Source: Micromonospora sp. NBC_01796 (lineage in GTDB: Bacteria; Actinomycetota; Actinomycetes; Mycobacteriales; Micromonosporaceae). Taken from it: a DNA stretch of 64,000 bases. Shown piece by piece: positions 25,166 to 35,711 of the stretch. The stretch is taken from NCBI RefSeq assembly GCF_035917455.1, contig NZ_CP109078.1:5440001-5504000 (forward strand), given 5' to 3'. Positions within the stretch are counted from its first letter, which is position 1. The number at the start of each line of letters is the position of its first letter. Below the pieces are notes generated by a model, which saw nothing but the letters and a program-made list of their open reading frames with translations, did no database searches and was not told the DNA's origin. Position numbers and translations under genes: made by a program.

Positions 25166-26812
25166 ATGAACCTCCACCACGGCACCAGACGGACGACACC
25201 GCTCACCACCGCCCTGGGCGGCGCCCTGCTCGCCCTCCTGCTGGTGGTCACCGCACTCGCGGTCACCACCGGCTCCGCGCGGGCGGCGACCCTGTTCACC
25301 GACAACTTCGACGACGGCAACTCGACCGGGTGGACCGCCTCCGGCGGAAGCTGGAGCGTGGCCACCGACGGCAGCCCGGTGCTGCGCCAGTCCGGCACCA
25401 GCGCCGACGCCCGGTCCCGGGCCGGTGCGACGAACTGGACCGACTACACCGTCCGGGCCCGGGTCAAGCCGACCGCCTTCAACGGGGCCAACCGGTTCGT
25501 CGCGCTCACCGCCCGGGCCCAGTCCGCAACCAGCTACTACTACCTCGCCCTGCGCAGCAACAACACGCTCGAACTGAAGAAGCTCAGCAACGGTACGTCG
25601 ACCACTCTGGCCAGCGCCTCGGTCACCGTGACGGCCGGCACCTGGTACGCGCTGAGCCTCCAGGTCAGCGGCTCGACCCTGACCGGTCGGGTGGACAACG
25701 GCCCGGCACTGACCGCCACCGACGACCAGTACCCGACCGGGCAGGTCGGGGTGGCCACCTTCTACGCCAGCGCCCACTTCGACGACGTGCTGGTGGAGAC
25801 CGCCTCCGGCCCCACGCCGACGCCCACCACCGCCGGACCGACCCCGACCACGCCCGGTCCGATCCCGTCCACTCCCGTACCCACCACTCCCGCGCCGACC
25901 ACGCCGCCGCCGACCGGTAACCCGGTGCCGGGCCAGCCGGACGGTTTTGCCGGCGTCAACGCGCTCGGCCTGAACGGCACCACCGGTGGGGCGGGCGGCC
26001 CGGTGGTGACGGCCACCAACGCCACCGACTTCCTGAACTACATCGACACCATCGGACCGCTGGTGATCCGGGTCCAGGGTGTGATCCGGATCAGCAGCAA
26101 GCAGGGCGTACGCCCGAACAAAACGATCATCGGGGTCGGCGGGAACGCCGAGATCACCGGCGGTGGGCTGGACATGTACCGGTCGTACAACGTGATCATC
26201 CGCAACATCAACTTCACCGACGCCGAGGACGACGCGGTCAACGTCGGGCAGGAGTCGCACCACGTCTGGATCGACCACAACCGGTTCGCCGGTGCCGTCG
26301 ACGGGTCGGTCGACATCGTCCGGGGAGCCGACTACGTCACCGTCTCCTGGAACCACTTCGACCACTCCGACAAGAGCATGCTGATCAGCCACTCCGACGG
26401 GGCCGGGTCCACCGACATCGGGCACCTGAAGGTCAGCATCCACCACAACTTCTTCGACCACTCCCGGCAGCGCCACCCCCGGGTCCGGTTCGGTGAACCG
26501 GTGCACGTCTACAACAACTACTTCCTCGGCAACGACCTGTACGCCGTCGCGTCGACGGAGAACGCGGGTGTGCTGGTGGAGGGGAACTACTTCGAGAACG
26601 TGCCCTTCCCGATCTACTCCGCCAGCGGTTACGCCGACAGCGGTCCCGGTCGTGCGGTGCAACGGAACAACATCTTCGTCAACTCCGGCGTGCCGGAGAC
26701 GTCCGGGACGGTGGTCGAGCCGAGCACCTTCTACGCGTACCAGTTGAGTCCGGCGGCGGGTGTGCCGGCCTCGGTCACCGCGGGCGCGGGGGTGGGGCGG
26801 ATAAGCGGCTGA
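25166..26812 (+). CDS. Secreted pectate lyase (PL1), tandem paralogue
   Basis: A 548-residue protein with the same four parts as its neighbour: signal peptide ending GSARA, jelly-roll domain starting FTDNFDDGNSTGWTASGGSW, Thr/Pro linker, and PL1 beta-helix with HHVWIDHNRFAGAVDGSVD, VSWNHFDHSDKSM and QRHPRVRFGE. Spacing of four bases and absence of its own promoter indicate cotranscription and coupling. The pair arose by tandem duplication, and clear divergence in the lyase domain (different VDIKRG/VDIVRG loops) suggests complementary cleavage preferences. A perfect 18-bp terminator follows. Confidence 0.9.
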   Translation: MNLHHGTRRTTPLTTALGGALLALLLVVTALAVTTGSARAATLFTDNFDDGNSTGWTASGGSWSVATDGSPVLRQSGTSADARSRAGATNWTDYTVRARVKPTAFNGANRFVALTARAQSATSYYYLALRSNNTLELKKLSNGTSTTLASASVTVTAGTWYALSLQVSGSTLTGRVDNGPALTATDDQYPTGQVGVATFYASAHFDDVLVETASGPTPTPTTAGPTPTTPGPIPSTPVPTTPAPTTPPPTGNPVPGQPDGFAGVNALGLNGTTGGAGGPVVTATNATDFLNYIDTIGPLVIRVQGVIRISSKQGVRPNKTIIGVGGNAEITGGGLDMYRSYNVIIRNINFTDAEDDAVNVGQESHHVWIDHNRFAGAVDGSVDIVRGADYVTVSWNHFDHSDKSMLISHSDGAGSTDIGHLKVSIHHNFFDHSRQRHPRVRFGEPVHVYNNYFLGNDLYAVASTENAGVLVEGNYFENVPFPIYSASGYADSGPGRAVQRNNIFVNSGVPETSGTVVEPSTFYAYQLSPAAGVPASVTAGAGVGRISG

Positions 26813-26818
26813 CCCGGT

Positions 26819-26861
26819 CCGGCTCCGGCGTACGGGAGGTCCCCCCGTACGCCGGAGCCGG
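26819..26861 (+). terminator. Strong terminator of the pectate lyase operon
   Basis: An 18-bp perfect stem: CCGGCTCCGGCGTACGGG (26819-26836) with its complement at 26844-26861 and a seven-base loop. It lies six bases past the stop. Confidence 0.9.
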
Positions 26862-26924
26862 AGTCACCGGTGGTGGACGTCTCCGGCCCGGCGGGCGCGG
26901 GCAGCGTCGGTCCGTACGGCGGGT

Positions 26925-26930
26925 TAGCCT
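26925..26930 (+). promoter_or_regulatory. -10 element TAGCCT of the P450 gene
   Basis: TAGCCT ends six bases before the GTG at 26937 with no ribosome site, which fits a leaderless message. Confidence 0.5.
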
Positions 26931-26936
26931 CGTGCG

Positions 26937-28154
26937 GTGACCGGACAAGCCACCTCGAACCCGCCGTCCTCGCCGTTCACCGCGGCCTTCGTCGCCGACC
27001 CGTACCCGACCTACGCGGCGCTGCGGGAGGCCGGGCCGGTGCACCGGATCCCACTGCCGGACGGGACGACCGCCTGGCTGGTGACCCGCTACGCGGAGGT
27101 ACGCGCGGCGCTCGCCGACCCGGCGCTCTCCCTGGACAAGGCGAACTCGGACGGTACGTGGCGCGGCTTCTCCCTGCCCCCGGCGCTGGACGCGAACCTG
27201 CTCAACATGGACCCGCCCAACCACACCCGGATCCGCCGCCTGATCAGGGCGGCCTTCGGCCCGCAGCGGATCGCCGACCTGCGCCCGAGGGTGGAGGCGG
27301 CGGCGGAGGAACTGCTCGACCGGATCGCCGCCGACGGCCGGGCCGACCTGGTTGCCGACTACGCCGGCCCGCTGCCGGTGACGGTCATCTGCGACCTGCT
27401 CGGGGTGCCGGCGCAGGACCGGGCCGCGCTGCGCGGGTGGACCGACGTGATGCTCACTCCACCGGCGGACGACCCCCGGGCCGCCGGCCGGGTGGTGGTG
27501 CAGTTGCAGGAGTTCATGGTCCGGCTGATCGCCGAGAAGCGCCGTGAGCCCGGCGACGACCTGCTCTCCGCGATGATCGCCGCGCGGGACACCGGTTCGG
27601 ACGGCGGCACCGACCGGCTCAGCGAGGACGAGCTGACCTCGCTCGCCTTCCTGGTCCTCTTCGCCGGCTACGAGAACTCCGTACACCTGATCGGCACCGG
27701 CATCCTCGCCCTGCTGCGCCACCCGAAGCAGCTCGACGGCCTGCGCGAGGCACCCGAGGTGCCCGCCGCCGTGGTCGAGGAACTGCTGCGGTACGAGCCG
27801 CCGTCGCCGGTGGCGCTGCGCCGGTTCCCGGTCACCGAGGTGGAGATCGGCGGGGTGACCATCCCGGCCGGGGCGACTGTGCTGCTCGGGGTGGCCGCCG
27901 CGAACCGCGATCCGCGCCGGTTCGACAACCCGGAACTGCTGGACGTGTCCCGGCCCGACAACGGGCAGTTGACCCTGGGCCACGGCATCCACTACTGCGT
28001 CGGCGCTCCGCTCGCCCGGCTCGAACTCCAGGTCGCCGTCGGTGCCGTGCTGCGGCGCTTCCCGAAGCTGGCACTCGCGGTCGACCCGGCCGAACTGGCC
28101 TGGCGGCCCAACTTCCGTACCCGTGGTCTGCGTAGCCTGCCGGTCACTTTCTGA
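26937..28154 (+). CDS. Cytochrome P450, CYP107-like
   Basis: A 405-residue soluble P450. The heme-binding loop is LTLGHGIHYCVGAPLARLE with the thiolate Cys near residue 355; the ExxR of helix K is in VVEELLRYEPP. The I-helix reads LFAGYENSVHLIGTGILALL: the usual acid-alcohol pair (Glu/Asp-Thr) is Glu-Asn-Ser, so the Thr that helps protonate the iron-bound oxygen is missing. CYP107A1 (EryF) likewise lacks this Thr and uses substrate hydroxyls. This suggests a polar, possibly macrolide-like substrate, but no biosynthetic cluster is nearby. It has no ferredoxin gene beside it. The GTG start is fixed by a leaderless promoter. Confidence 0.88.
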   Translation: MTGQATSNPPSSPFTAAFVADPYPTYAALREAGPVHRIPLPDGTTAWLVTRYAEVRAALADPALSLDKANSDGTWRGFSLPPALDANLLNMDPPNHTRIRRLIRAAFGPQRIADLRPRVEAAAEELLDRIAADGRADLVADYAGPLPVTVICDLLGVPAQDRAALRGWTDVMLTPPADDPRAAGRVVVQLQEFMVRLIAEKRREPGDDLLSAMIAARDTGSDGGTDRLSEDELTSLAFLVLFAGYENSVHLIGTGILALLRHPKQLDGLREAPEVPAAVVEELLRYEPPSPVALRRFPVTEVEIGGVTIPAGATVLLGVAAANRDPRRFDNPELLDVSRPDNGQLTLGHGIHYCVGAPLARLELQVAVGAVLRRFPKLALAVDPAELAWRPNFRTRGLRSLPVTF

Positions 28155-28244
28155 AGGATGCCGGGACGGCCGGGCGATTGAAACTCGATCGAGCACCGTG
28201 GATGCTGTAACGGCGTCTATCGATGTCGATCAGCGGAGGTCCGC

Positions 28245-29111
28245 ATGCGCCGTTCCCCGTTCCTCGTCCTGCTCGCGGTGGTGCTCCTGCTCGCCGCACC
28301 GACAGCCGCCCAGGCCCGACCCGCCGCACCCGAAGCCGTCGACCCGGCCCGGGCGGCGGCGATCCTCGCCGACGTACGCACCGCCGGCACGGTCTGGGGA
28401 CTCGATCCGGCCACCGGCCGGATGACCCTCACCGTCGACGACACGGTCGGCGCCGAGCGGGTGGCCGCGCTCCGGGCGACCGCCGACCGCGCCGGTGCGG
28501 TGGTACGCCACGAGCCGGGCCGGTTGACCACCCTGATCGCCGGGGGGCAGGGCATCCAGGTCAACAGCGCGGGGCGGTGCTCACTGGGTGCGAACGTGCG
28601 CAGCGGCAGCACCCACTTCTTCATCACCGCCGGGCACTGCACCATCCTCGGCGGCACCTGGTACGCCCAGGGAAACCAGGCGCCCGTACTCGGCACCCGG
28701 GTCGGGACCAGCTTCCCGGGCAACGACTACGGCCTGGTCCGGTACACCAACGGCGCGATCCCGCACCCCAGCGCCGTCTACACCTATCCCGGCCTGCTGC
28801 CGTCGAACGGGATCGCCAACGCCTACGTCGGCCAGCGGGTCTGCCGCAGCGGCTCCACCACCGGGGTCCGGTGCGGGACGGTGGTCGCGCTCAACCAGAC
28901 CGTGAACTACTCCCAGGGTTCGGTCCACGGGCTGATCCGTACCAACATCTGCGCCGAGCCGGGCGACAGCGGCGGGCCGCTCTACGACCCGGCCAACGGA
29001 AACGTACTCGGCATCCTCTCCGGCGGCAGTGGCAACTGCACCAGTGGCGGCACCACCTACTACCAGCCGATCGCCGAGATCCTCGCCGCGTACGGCGTGA
29101 CCCTGCCCTGA
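28245..29111 (+). CDS. Secreted S1 family serine protease (streptogrisin/alpha-lytic type)
   Basis: A 288-residue preproprotease. The signal peptide (about 1-25) is followed by a short propeptide of roughly 75 residues, then a chymotrypsin-fold domain. The triad is His in FFITAGHCT, Asp in GNDYGLVRY and Ser in [11 protein letters not shown]; paired Cys are present around each. Mature enzymes of this kind degrade extracellular protein. GGAGG precedes the ATG at 28245 by six bases. The gene ends in a large hairpin between it and convergent aconitase. Confidence 0.92.
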   Translation: MRRSPFLVLLAVVLLLAAPTAAQARPAAPEAVDPARAAAILADVRTAGTVWGLDPATGRMTLTVDDTVGAERVAALRATADRAGAVVRHEPGRLTTLIAGGQGIQVNSAGRCSLGANVRSGSTHFFITAGHCTILGGTWYAQGNQAPVLGTRVGTSFPGNDYGLVRYTNGAIPHPSAVYTYPGLLPSNGIANAYVGQRVCRSGSTTGVRCGTVVALNQTVNYSQGSVHGLIRTNICAEPGDSGGPLYDPANGNVLGILSGGSGNCTSGGTTYYQPIAEILAAYGVTLP

Positions 29112-29129
29112 CCGGCGGTTCCTACGGAA

Positions 29130-29168
29130 CCGGGCCCGCACCCATCACGACGGATGGGGCGGGCCCGG
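29130..29168. terminator. Long hairpin between S1 protease and aconitase genes
   Basis: CCGGGCCCG (29130-29138) pairs with CGGGCCCGG (29160-29168), and the stem continues inward with one bulge through CCCAT/ATGGG. It separates convergent genes and can act on both strands. Confidence 0.8.
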
Positions 29169-29220
29169 TCACTCGGTGCCTCGAACGCCGCCGGCTGGAC
29201 CGGCCGCGCCTGCGGTACGG

Positions 29221-32010
<2,790 letters not shown>

Positions 32011-32096
32011 GTCGTACTCCTTCACGCTGTGTTCGTTCCGGCCGATGCCTTCCGGCCGAAGGGCGACCGTGAATAGTCCTGAGCAGTCTTTCGTAT

Positions 32097-32127
32097 GTGT
32101 TACCGCCACGCGCGGCTTAGGTAACAC
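32097..32127. promoter_or_regulatory. Inverted repeat GTGTTACC-N15-GGTAACAC upstream of aconitase
   Basis: Perfect 8-bp arms (32097-32104 and 32120-32127) lie between the AcnR-type operator and the aconitase start. They could be a second regulator site or a leader hairpin; the sequence does not decide. Confidence 0.5.
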
Positions 32128-32152
32128 TTACCAACCGGCTCCTCCGGCTATT

Positions 32153-32172
32153 CAAACCGTACGTCCGTCTTG
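32153..32172. promoter_or_regulatory. Candidate AcnR-type operator of aconitase
   Basis: CAAACCGTACGTCCGTCTTG matches the palindrome before the TetR gene at 18 of 20 positions without gaps. It lies in the divergent region between aconitase and the Gly-rich protein gene. Confidence 0.7.
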
Positions 32173-32259
32173 CTACTGACGCAAGCCGGCCCGTACCGAG
32201 TGGCGGGCTCCGGACACCGGAGGGCGGCGGAGGGTCGGACCCGGTACAGGCGTCGGTGC

Positions 32260-32265
32260 TAGGGT
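32260..32265 (+). promoter_or_regulatory. -10 element TAGGGT of the Gly-rich protein gene
   Basis: TAGGGT ends seven bases before GTG 32273. An earlier in-frame GTG at 32264 lies inside this element and is therefore rejected as the start. Confidence 0.5.
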
Positions 32266-32272
32266 GCCGCGA

Positions 32273-32839
32273 GTGACCGACGCAACCGTCCAGCTCGCCG
32301 CCCAGCCACGCATCGACACCGTGGCGACCGGATTCTTCACCGACGCCCGGCGACTGCGCAGTGACTACGCCGGCATCGCCTGGATCGGCGGTCAGCCCGA
32401 CGCCGACACCGGGCTGATGGGGCCGGAGTACAAGCGCCGCCAGGTCGACTCCCGGCTCTTCCTGCCGGACACCCACTGGTACGACCTGGACGCCCTCGAA
32501 GACGTCGAGGTGCAGCTCAGCGTCGGCCTGCTCCAGATCCCCGGCACCGCCCAGGGCACCCAGGGCCTGGTCGGGGCGATCGCCGACCCGGTGGTGGAGT
32601 TCTACGAGCACCCGGACGGCGGCACCGGTGTGGGCCTCTGCCTGTGGGTGCACGGCGACATCTGGTCCAACGTCGGCCTCTCCTACCGGGTCACCGTGCT
32701 CTGCGCCCCGGACGCCGTACGCGAGCCCGGTGCCGAGAGCGACGGGCTCGTCACCGCCAACCCTGCGGTCGGTGGCGCTGACGGCGACGGCGGCGGCTAT
32801 GGCGGTGGCGACGGTGGCGGTGGTGGTGGCGGCTACTAG
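32273..32839 (+). CDS. Conserved-looking protein with Gly/Tyr-rich tail, function unknown
   Basis: A 188-residue soluble protein without signal peptide or membrane segment. The body (about 1-160) is rich in beta-prone segments: GIAWIGGQPDADTGLMGPEY, VDSRLFLPDTHWYDLDALED, VEFYEHPDGGTGVGLCLWVH. The last 25 residues are almost only Gly, Asp and Tyr (GGGYGGGD, then polyglycine, ending in Tyr). I do not recognise the family; a TerD-like fold was considered but the Ca-binding pattern is absent. The start is set by the leaderless promoter. It diverges from aconitase and ends at a strong bidirectional hairpin. Confidence 0.7.
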   Translation: MTDATVQLAAQPRIDTVATGFFTDARRLRSDYAGIAWIGGQPDADTGLMGPEYKRRQVDSRLFLPDTHWYDLDALEDVEVQLSVGLLQIPGTAQGTQGLVGAIADPVVEFYEHPDGGTGVGLCLWVHGDIWSNVGLSYRVTVLCAPDAVREPGAESDGLVTANPAVGGADGDGGGYGGGDGGGGGGGY

Positions 32840-32873
32840 CGCCGAACGCCACCCCCGCGTCGTAGCGGACACG

Positions 32874-32906
32874 CCGAGGGGCCAGCTCGATGAGCTGGCC
32901 CCTCGG
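32874..32906. terminator. Bidirectional terminator, 15-bp stem
   Basis: CCGAGGGGCCAGCTC (32874-32888) pairs perfectly with GAGCTGGCCCCTCGG (32892-32906) around three bases. It separates the convergent Gly-rich and C39-type genes. Confidence 0.88.
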
Positions 32907-32938
32907 TCCTACCGTCCTGCTATTCGGTTGTCACCTCG

Positions 32939-33718
32939 TCAGGCCGAGTAACCGCGGGTGGCGATCCAGTTGGCCATGTCGATGGTGCTCATCCAGTACG
33001 ACGAGTTGTTCGGGTTGGCCGAGTCGGAGATCTTCACGGCCCGACCGTCATCGCGGTAACCGACCACGGCCAGGTAGTGGCCGCCCTCGTAGGAGTGCGA
33101 GACCCCGTCGGTGTCGGTCCCGGTACCGATGATGTTGGCCACCACGGCACGGTTGTCGTCGACCGCGCGCTTGACGTCAGCCTGGAGCTTGTCCATCTGC
33201 TCCGGCTTGGCCTTGCTGTCCGGGATCGCGGTGGTCTTGTACTTGTCGCCGCCGACAACCTCGTTCAGCACCCGGGTGGTGTCCTCGGCCGAGGGGGTGC
33301 CCTCGACGGTGGTACCGAGCTTCTTGGCCAGCTCGTCCTGGGTCAGGTGGTGCCCGTCGGCGCTCAGCGCGTTCCGGGTCGCGGCCGGACCACACCAGTA
33401 GAAGTTCGGCTGCGCCTGGTAGTCGTTCTTGAGTTCCTTGGCCGACATGGTGCGACCGGCGTCCTTGCCGTGACCCTTGTCCTTGTCACGGTCGGCGTCC
33501 TTGCCGTGACCGTTGTCGTCGTGACCGCGGTCCGAGGTCACGTGGGCGACGGTGGTCATGGCCGGGGCCGGCTGGGCGGCCGGAGCCGCTTGCGCGGTGG
33601 CACCCAGGGGGCCGGCGATGGCGCCGCCGACGAACGCGAGGCTTGCGGCGGTCAGTGCGCCCTTACGAACTGCGGAGGTCTTTGCGATGGCCGGTAGCCA
33701 CTGACTAAAGGTAGTCAT
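32939..33718 (-). CDS. Secreted C39-like cysteine peptidase domain protein
   Basis: A 259-residue exported protein. The signal peptide (about 1-45, ending ATAQA) is followed by a His/Asp/Lys/Gly-rich linker of about 30 residues (DRGHDDNGHGKDADRDKDKG) and a papain-like C39 domain: Cys in FYWCGPAATRNAL, His in YEGGHYLAVVGY and Asp in ISDSANPN. The domain could be a peptidase or a peptide-binding relative. The linker may bind metal ions. The ATG at 33718 follows GGAAGG; the frame is open further upstream but that is repeat DNA. Three 96-bp repeats occupy the promoter side. Confidence 0.8.
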   Translation of the reverse strand: MTTFSQWLPAIAKTSAVRKGALTAASLAFVGGAIAGPLGATAQAAPAAQPAPAMTTVAHVTSDRGHDDNGHGKDADRDKDKGHGKDAGRTMSAKELKNDYQAQPNFYWCGPAATRNALSADGHHLTQDELAKKLGTTVEGTPSAEDTTRVLNEVVGGDKYKTTAIPDSKAKPEQMDKLQADVKRAVDDNRAVVANIIGTGTDTDGVSHSYEGGHYLAVVGYRDDGRAVKISDSANPNNSSYWMSTIDMANWIATRGYSA

Positions 33719-33812
33719 GATGGTTGCCTTCCAGTGGGGGTGTCCCGTAGCTGGGGGAGAAGCACGGGGCTGAGCCACACGCCCGGCCGGTGGGGGCTGG
33801 TCGGACGTGCTC

Positions 33813-34075
33813 GGGGATGTAACCGGTCCGGCCCGTCGTGCATTCCGGGGATGCGTCACCCGGGGGCCGGTCACGGAGGCGACCCGCTCGGGGTGCTCCG
33901 GTGTTCAGGGGGATGTAACCGGTCCGGCCCGTCAATCATTCCCGGGGGCTGGCCACCGGGGGGCCGGTCCAGGAGATCACCCGGTCGGGGTGCTCCGGCG
34001 TACGTGTGTATAACCGATCCGGGGGCCCCGGCATTCCGGGAGATGGCCGCCCCGGCCAGTTGATCAAGCAATCCG
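33813..34075. repeat. 96-bp tandem repeats upstream of the C39 gene
   Basis: Two well-matched units (starting 33813 and 33909) and a third degenerate one (from about 34004) share GATGTAACCGGTCCGGCCCG, a CATTCC..GGG stretch and CGGGGTGCTCCGG in the same order, with TAACC recurring at 33820, 33916 and 34011. On the minus strand each unit shows GGACCGGTTACATCC, so every unit could carry one regulator or promoter element for the C39 gene. The remaining DNA between 33719 and 34128 shows no gene. Confidence 0.7.
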
Positions 34076-34128
34076 TGTCCCGGGCCGGGGAGGGTCTGGG
34101 ACATACCCGACATTGGGTCGGATACCGC

Positions 34129-34299
34129 TCAGTCTTCCTTGGCTCCCAGGGCGTTCGCCTCCGCGTGCCGGTCACGCAGCCGGGTACGGATCTGGTCCGG
34201 CGTGTACGCCCGGCGACGCCGCTCCGCCCGGGCGATCACCACCCCGGTGGCCGCCACACCCACGACACTTGCCAGGCCAACTATCTTCCACCAGCGCAT
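34129..34299 (-). CDS. Small membrane protein, 56 residues
   Basis: An ATG at 34299 opens a 56-codon gene. The product has one N-terminal transmembrane segment (WWKIVGLASVVGVAATGVVI), then a basic RAERRRRAYTPDQIRTRLRD cytoplasmic helix and a short acidic end. Similar one-helix proteins with the RRRAYTPD motif are widespread in actinomycetes, as far as I recall, without known function. TACCCT six bases before the ATG is part of the bidirectional TAGGGTA element. It is followed by the repeat region. Confidence 0.75.
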   Translation of the reverse strand: MRWWKIVGLASVVGVAATGVVIARAERRRRAYTPDQIRTRLRDRHAEANALGAKED

Positions 34300-34304
34300 C
34301 CGCC

Positions 34305-34311
34305 TAGGGTA
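34305..34311. promoter_or_regulatory. Shared bidirectional -10 element TAGGGTA
   Basis: Read on the plus strand, TAGGGT (34305-34310) ends six bases before GTG 34317. Read on the minus strand, TACCCT (34311-34306) ends six bases before ATG 34299. One 7-bp element thus fits two divergent leaderless genes whose start codons are only 17 bp apart. Confidence 0.65.
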
Positions 34312-34316
34312 GTCGA

Positions 34317-35027
34317 GTGGTCGATACGAGCATCAGCCTCGATGAGGCCGTCGACGTGACCCGTACCGGGGATCTGTGGGTGTTCCGTGGACGGAGCATG
34401 CCGGACCGGGCCATCCAGCTCACCACGAACAGTCCCGTCAACCACGTCGGCATGGCCGTCGTGCTGGACGACCTGCCTCCGCTGATGTGGCACGCCGAGC
34501 TGGGCCGGTCGTTACCGGACATGTGGTCGGGCACCCACCAACGCGGCGTCCAACTGCACAACCTCCGCGACGCCGTCTGCGTCTGGGCGAACCGGTACGG
34601 ACAACGCGCCTGGCTGCGCCAACTGGAGCCGCCCGCCGGTCGCGAACTGGAGGACGCTGTCCTGCGTACGATCGCCCGGCTCGACGGCACCCCCTTCCCC
34701 TCCACCGCCCGGATGGCCTGGCGGTGGCTGCGCGGCCGGGTGCCGGACGTACGCCGGACCGGGCTGTTCGGTGCCGGTGCGCGCGATGGGGCGCCCGTGC
34801 CGATCGAGCCGGACGGACCGGCCGAGGCGCGTCGCCGGGAAAGTGAGCTGGAGACCGCCTACTGCGCCGAAGTGGTGGCCGTGACGTACGAGGAAATGGG
34901 TCTGCTGCCGACCGGCCGGCGGCCGAACTGGTACGACCCCGGCCGTTTCTGGAGTGGGGACGACCTCGTCCTCGCCAACGGCTCCCGGCTCGGTACGGAG
35001 ATCACCGTCGAGATACCGCCCCGCTGA
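34317..35027 (+). CDS. Permuted papain-like (YiiX/C92-type) protein
   Basis: A 236-residue cytoplasmic protein. The order of active-site elements is circularly permuted as in YiiX/YaeF amidases: TGDLWVFRGRSMPDRAIQL, then the His in SPVNHVGMAVVLD near the N-terminus, and the Cys in TAYCAEVVAVTYEEMGLL near residue 182. Between them is an Arg-rich helical insert. Such proteins are thiol peptidases or amidases acting on cell-wall peptides or lipids; the assignment is from motif order and is not certain. The GTG start is fixed by the bidirectional promoter. It converges on the HAAS-like gene with a 17-bp gap. Confidence 0.65.
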   Translation: MVDTSISLDEAVDVTRTGDLWVFRGRSMPDRAIQLTTNSPVNHVGMAVVLDDLPPLMWHAELGRSLPDMWSGTHQRGVQLHNLRDAVCVWANRYGQRAWLRQLEPPAGRELEDAVLRTIARLDGTPFPSTARMAWRWLRGRVPDVRRTGLFGAGARDGAPVPIEPDGPAEARRRESELETAYCAEVVAVTYEEMGLLPTGRRPNWYDPGRFWSGDDLVLANGSRLGTEITVEIPPR

Positions 35028-35044
35028 CGATCCGGCGGTTGCCG

Positions 35045-35707
35045 TCAGGAGACGGCCGGCACGGTGTGGTCCCGCAGCGACAGTCGGCGGGCCAGCAGGG
35101 TGGCGCCGACCAGCGCGGCCACGACCAGTGCGATCTCGGTCGCCACGACCGGCAGCGCGAAGCTGTAGTCGGTGAGCCGGGCGAACCCCATGGTGATCGG
35201 GGTGACCGCCGCGCCAGCCACCGGCAACAGCAGGCCCATCAGCGCGATCGTCCGCCCGATCCTCGGTACGTCGCGAAGGTGCACGCGGACGGCGACCAGG
35301 GCGCCCCCGACCACTATCGCGGCCGGTACGCCGTAGTAGACGCCGATCGCGAGGGCGAGCGGCACCTCGAAGCCGGACGGCAGGTCGAACAGGGAGACGA
35401 AGGTCGAGTAGACCGAGGACATGACGAGGTAGCCGAGCGTCGCACCCAGCACGGCACCGGTCAGCATGGTGAGCAGCAGGCGCGGGTACTCACGCGGGAC
35501 GCGGGCGACGCCCGACTCGTCGGCGAGCCGCCGGGCGAACCCGCGAATGTCGCCCCCGAGTAGTTGCTCGGGTGTGACGCCGTCCGCGGCGGCCGCCTCC
35601 AGGTCGAGCCGGAGGTCGGCGACGAGCGCGGCGCGGTCGCGATGCTGGATGCCGAGGAGGCGCCATTCGTTGTCGGCGATCGTGAGCGCGGTGTCGATGG
35701 GGTCCAC
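35045..35707 (-). CDS. HAAS/DUF1700-like membrane protein
   Basis: A 220-residue protein. The N-terminal soluble part (about 1-85) contains helices resembling the HAAS/DUF1700 signalling domain that commonly pairs with PadR regulators: IADNEWRLLGIQHRDRAALVADLRLDLE. Four to five transmembrane segments follow. It starts four bases after the PadR stop, so the two form an operon; membrane partners in such pairs are thought to be under PadR control. Function unknown. Confidence 0.7.
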   Translation of the reverse strand: MDPIDTALTIADNEWRLLGIQHRDRAALVADLRLDLEAAAADGVTPEQLLGGDIRGFARRLADESGVARVPREYPRLLLTMLTGAVLGATLGYLVMSSVYSTFVSLFDLPSGFEVPLALAIGVYYGVPAAIVVGGALVAVRVHLRDVPRIGRTIALMGLLLPVAGAAVTPITMGFARLTDYSFALPVVATEIALVVAALVGATLLARRLSLRDHTVPAVS

Positions 35708-35711
35708 GGGG

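Noticed and set aside
33720-33850. Possible c-di-AMP (ydaO-type) riboswitch before the secreted C39 gene
   Set aside because: The minus-strand leader has some GC hairpin potential and a GGGACACCCCC stretch, but not the conserved core I know of this class.
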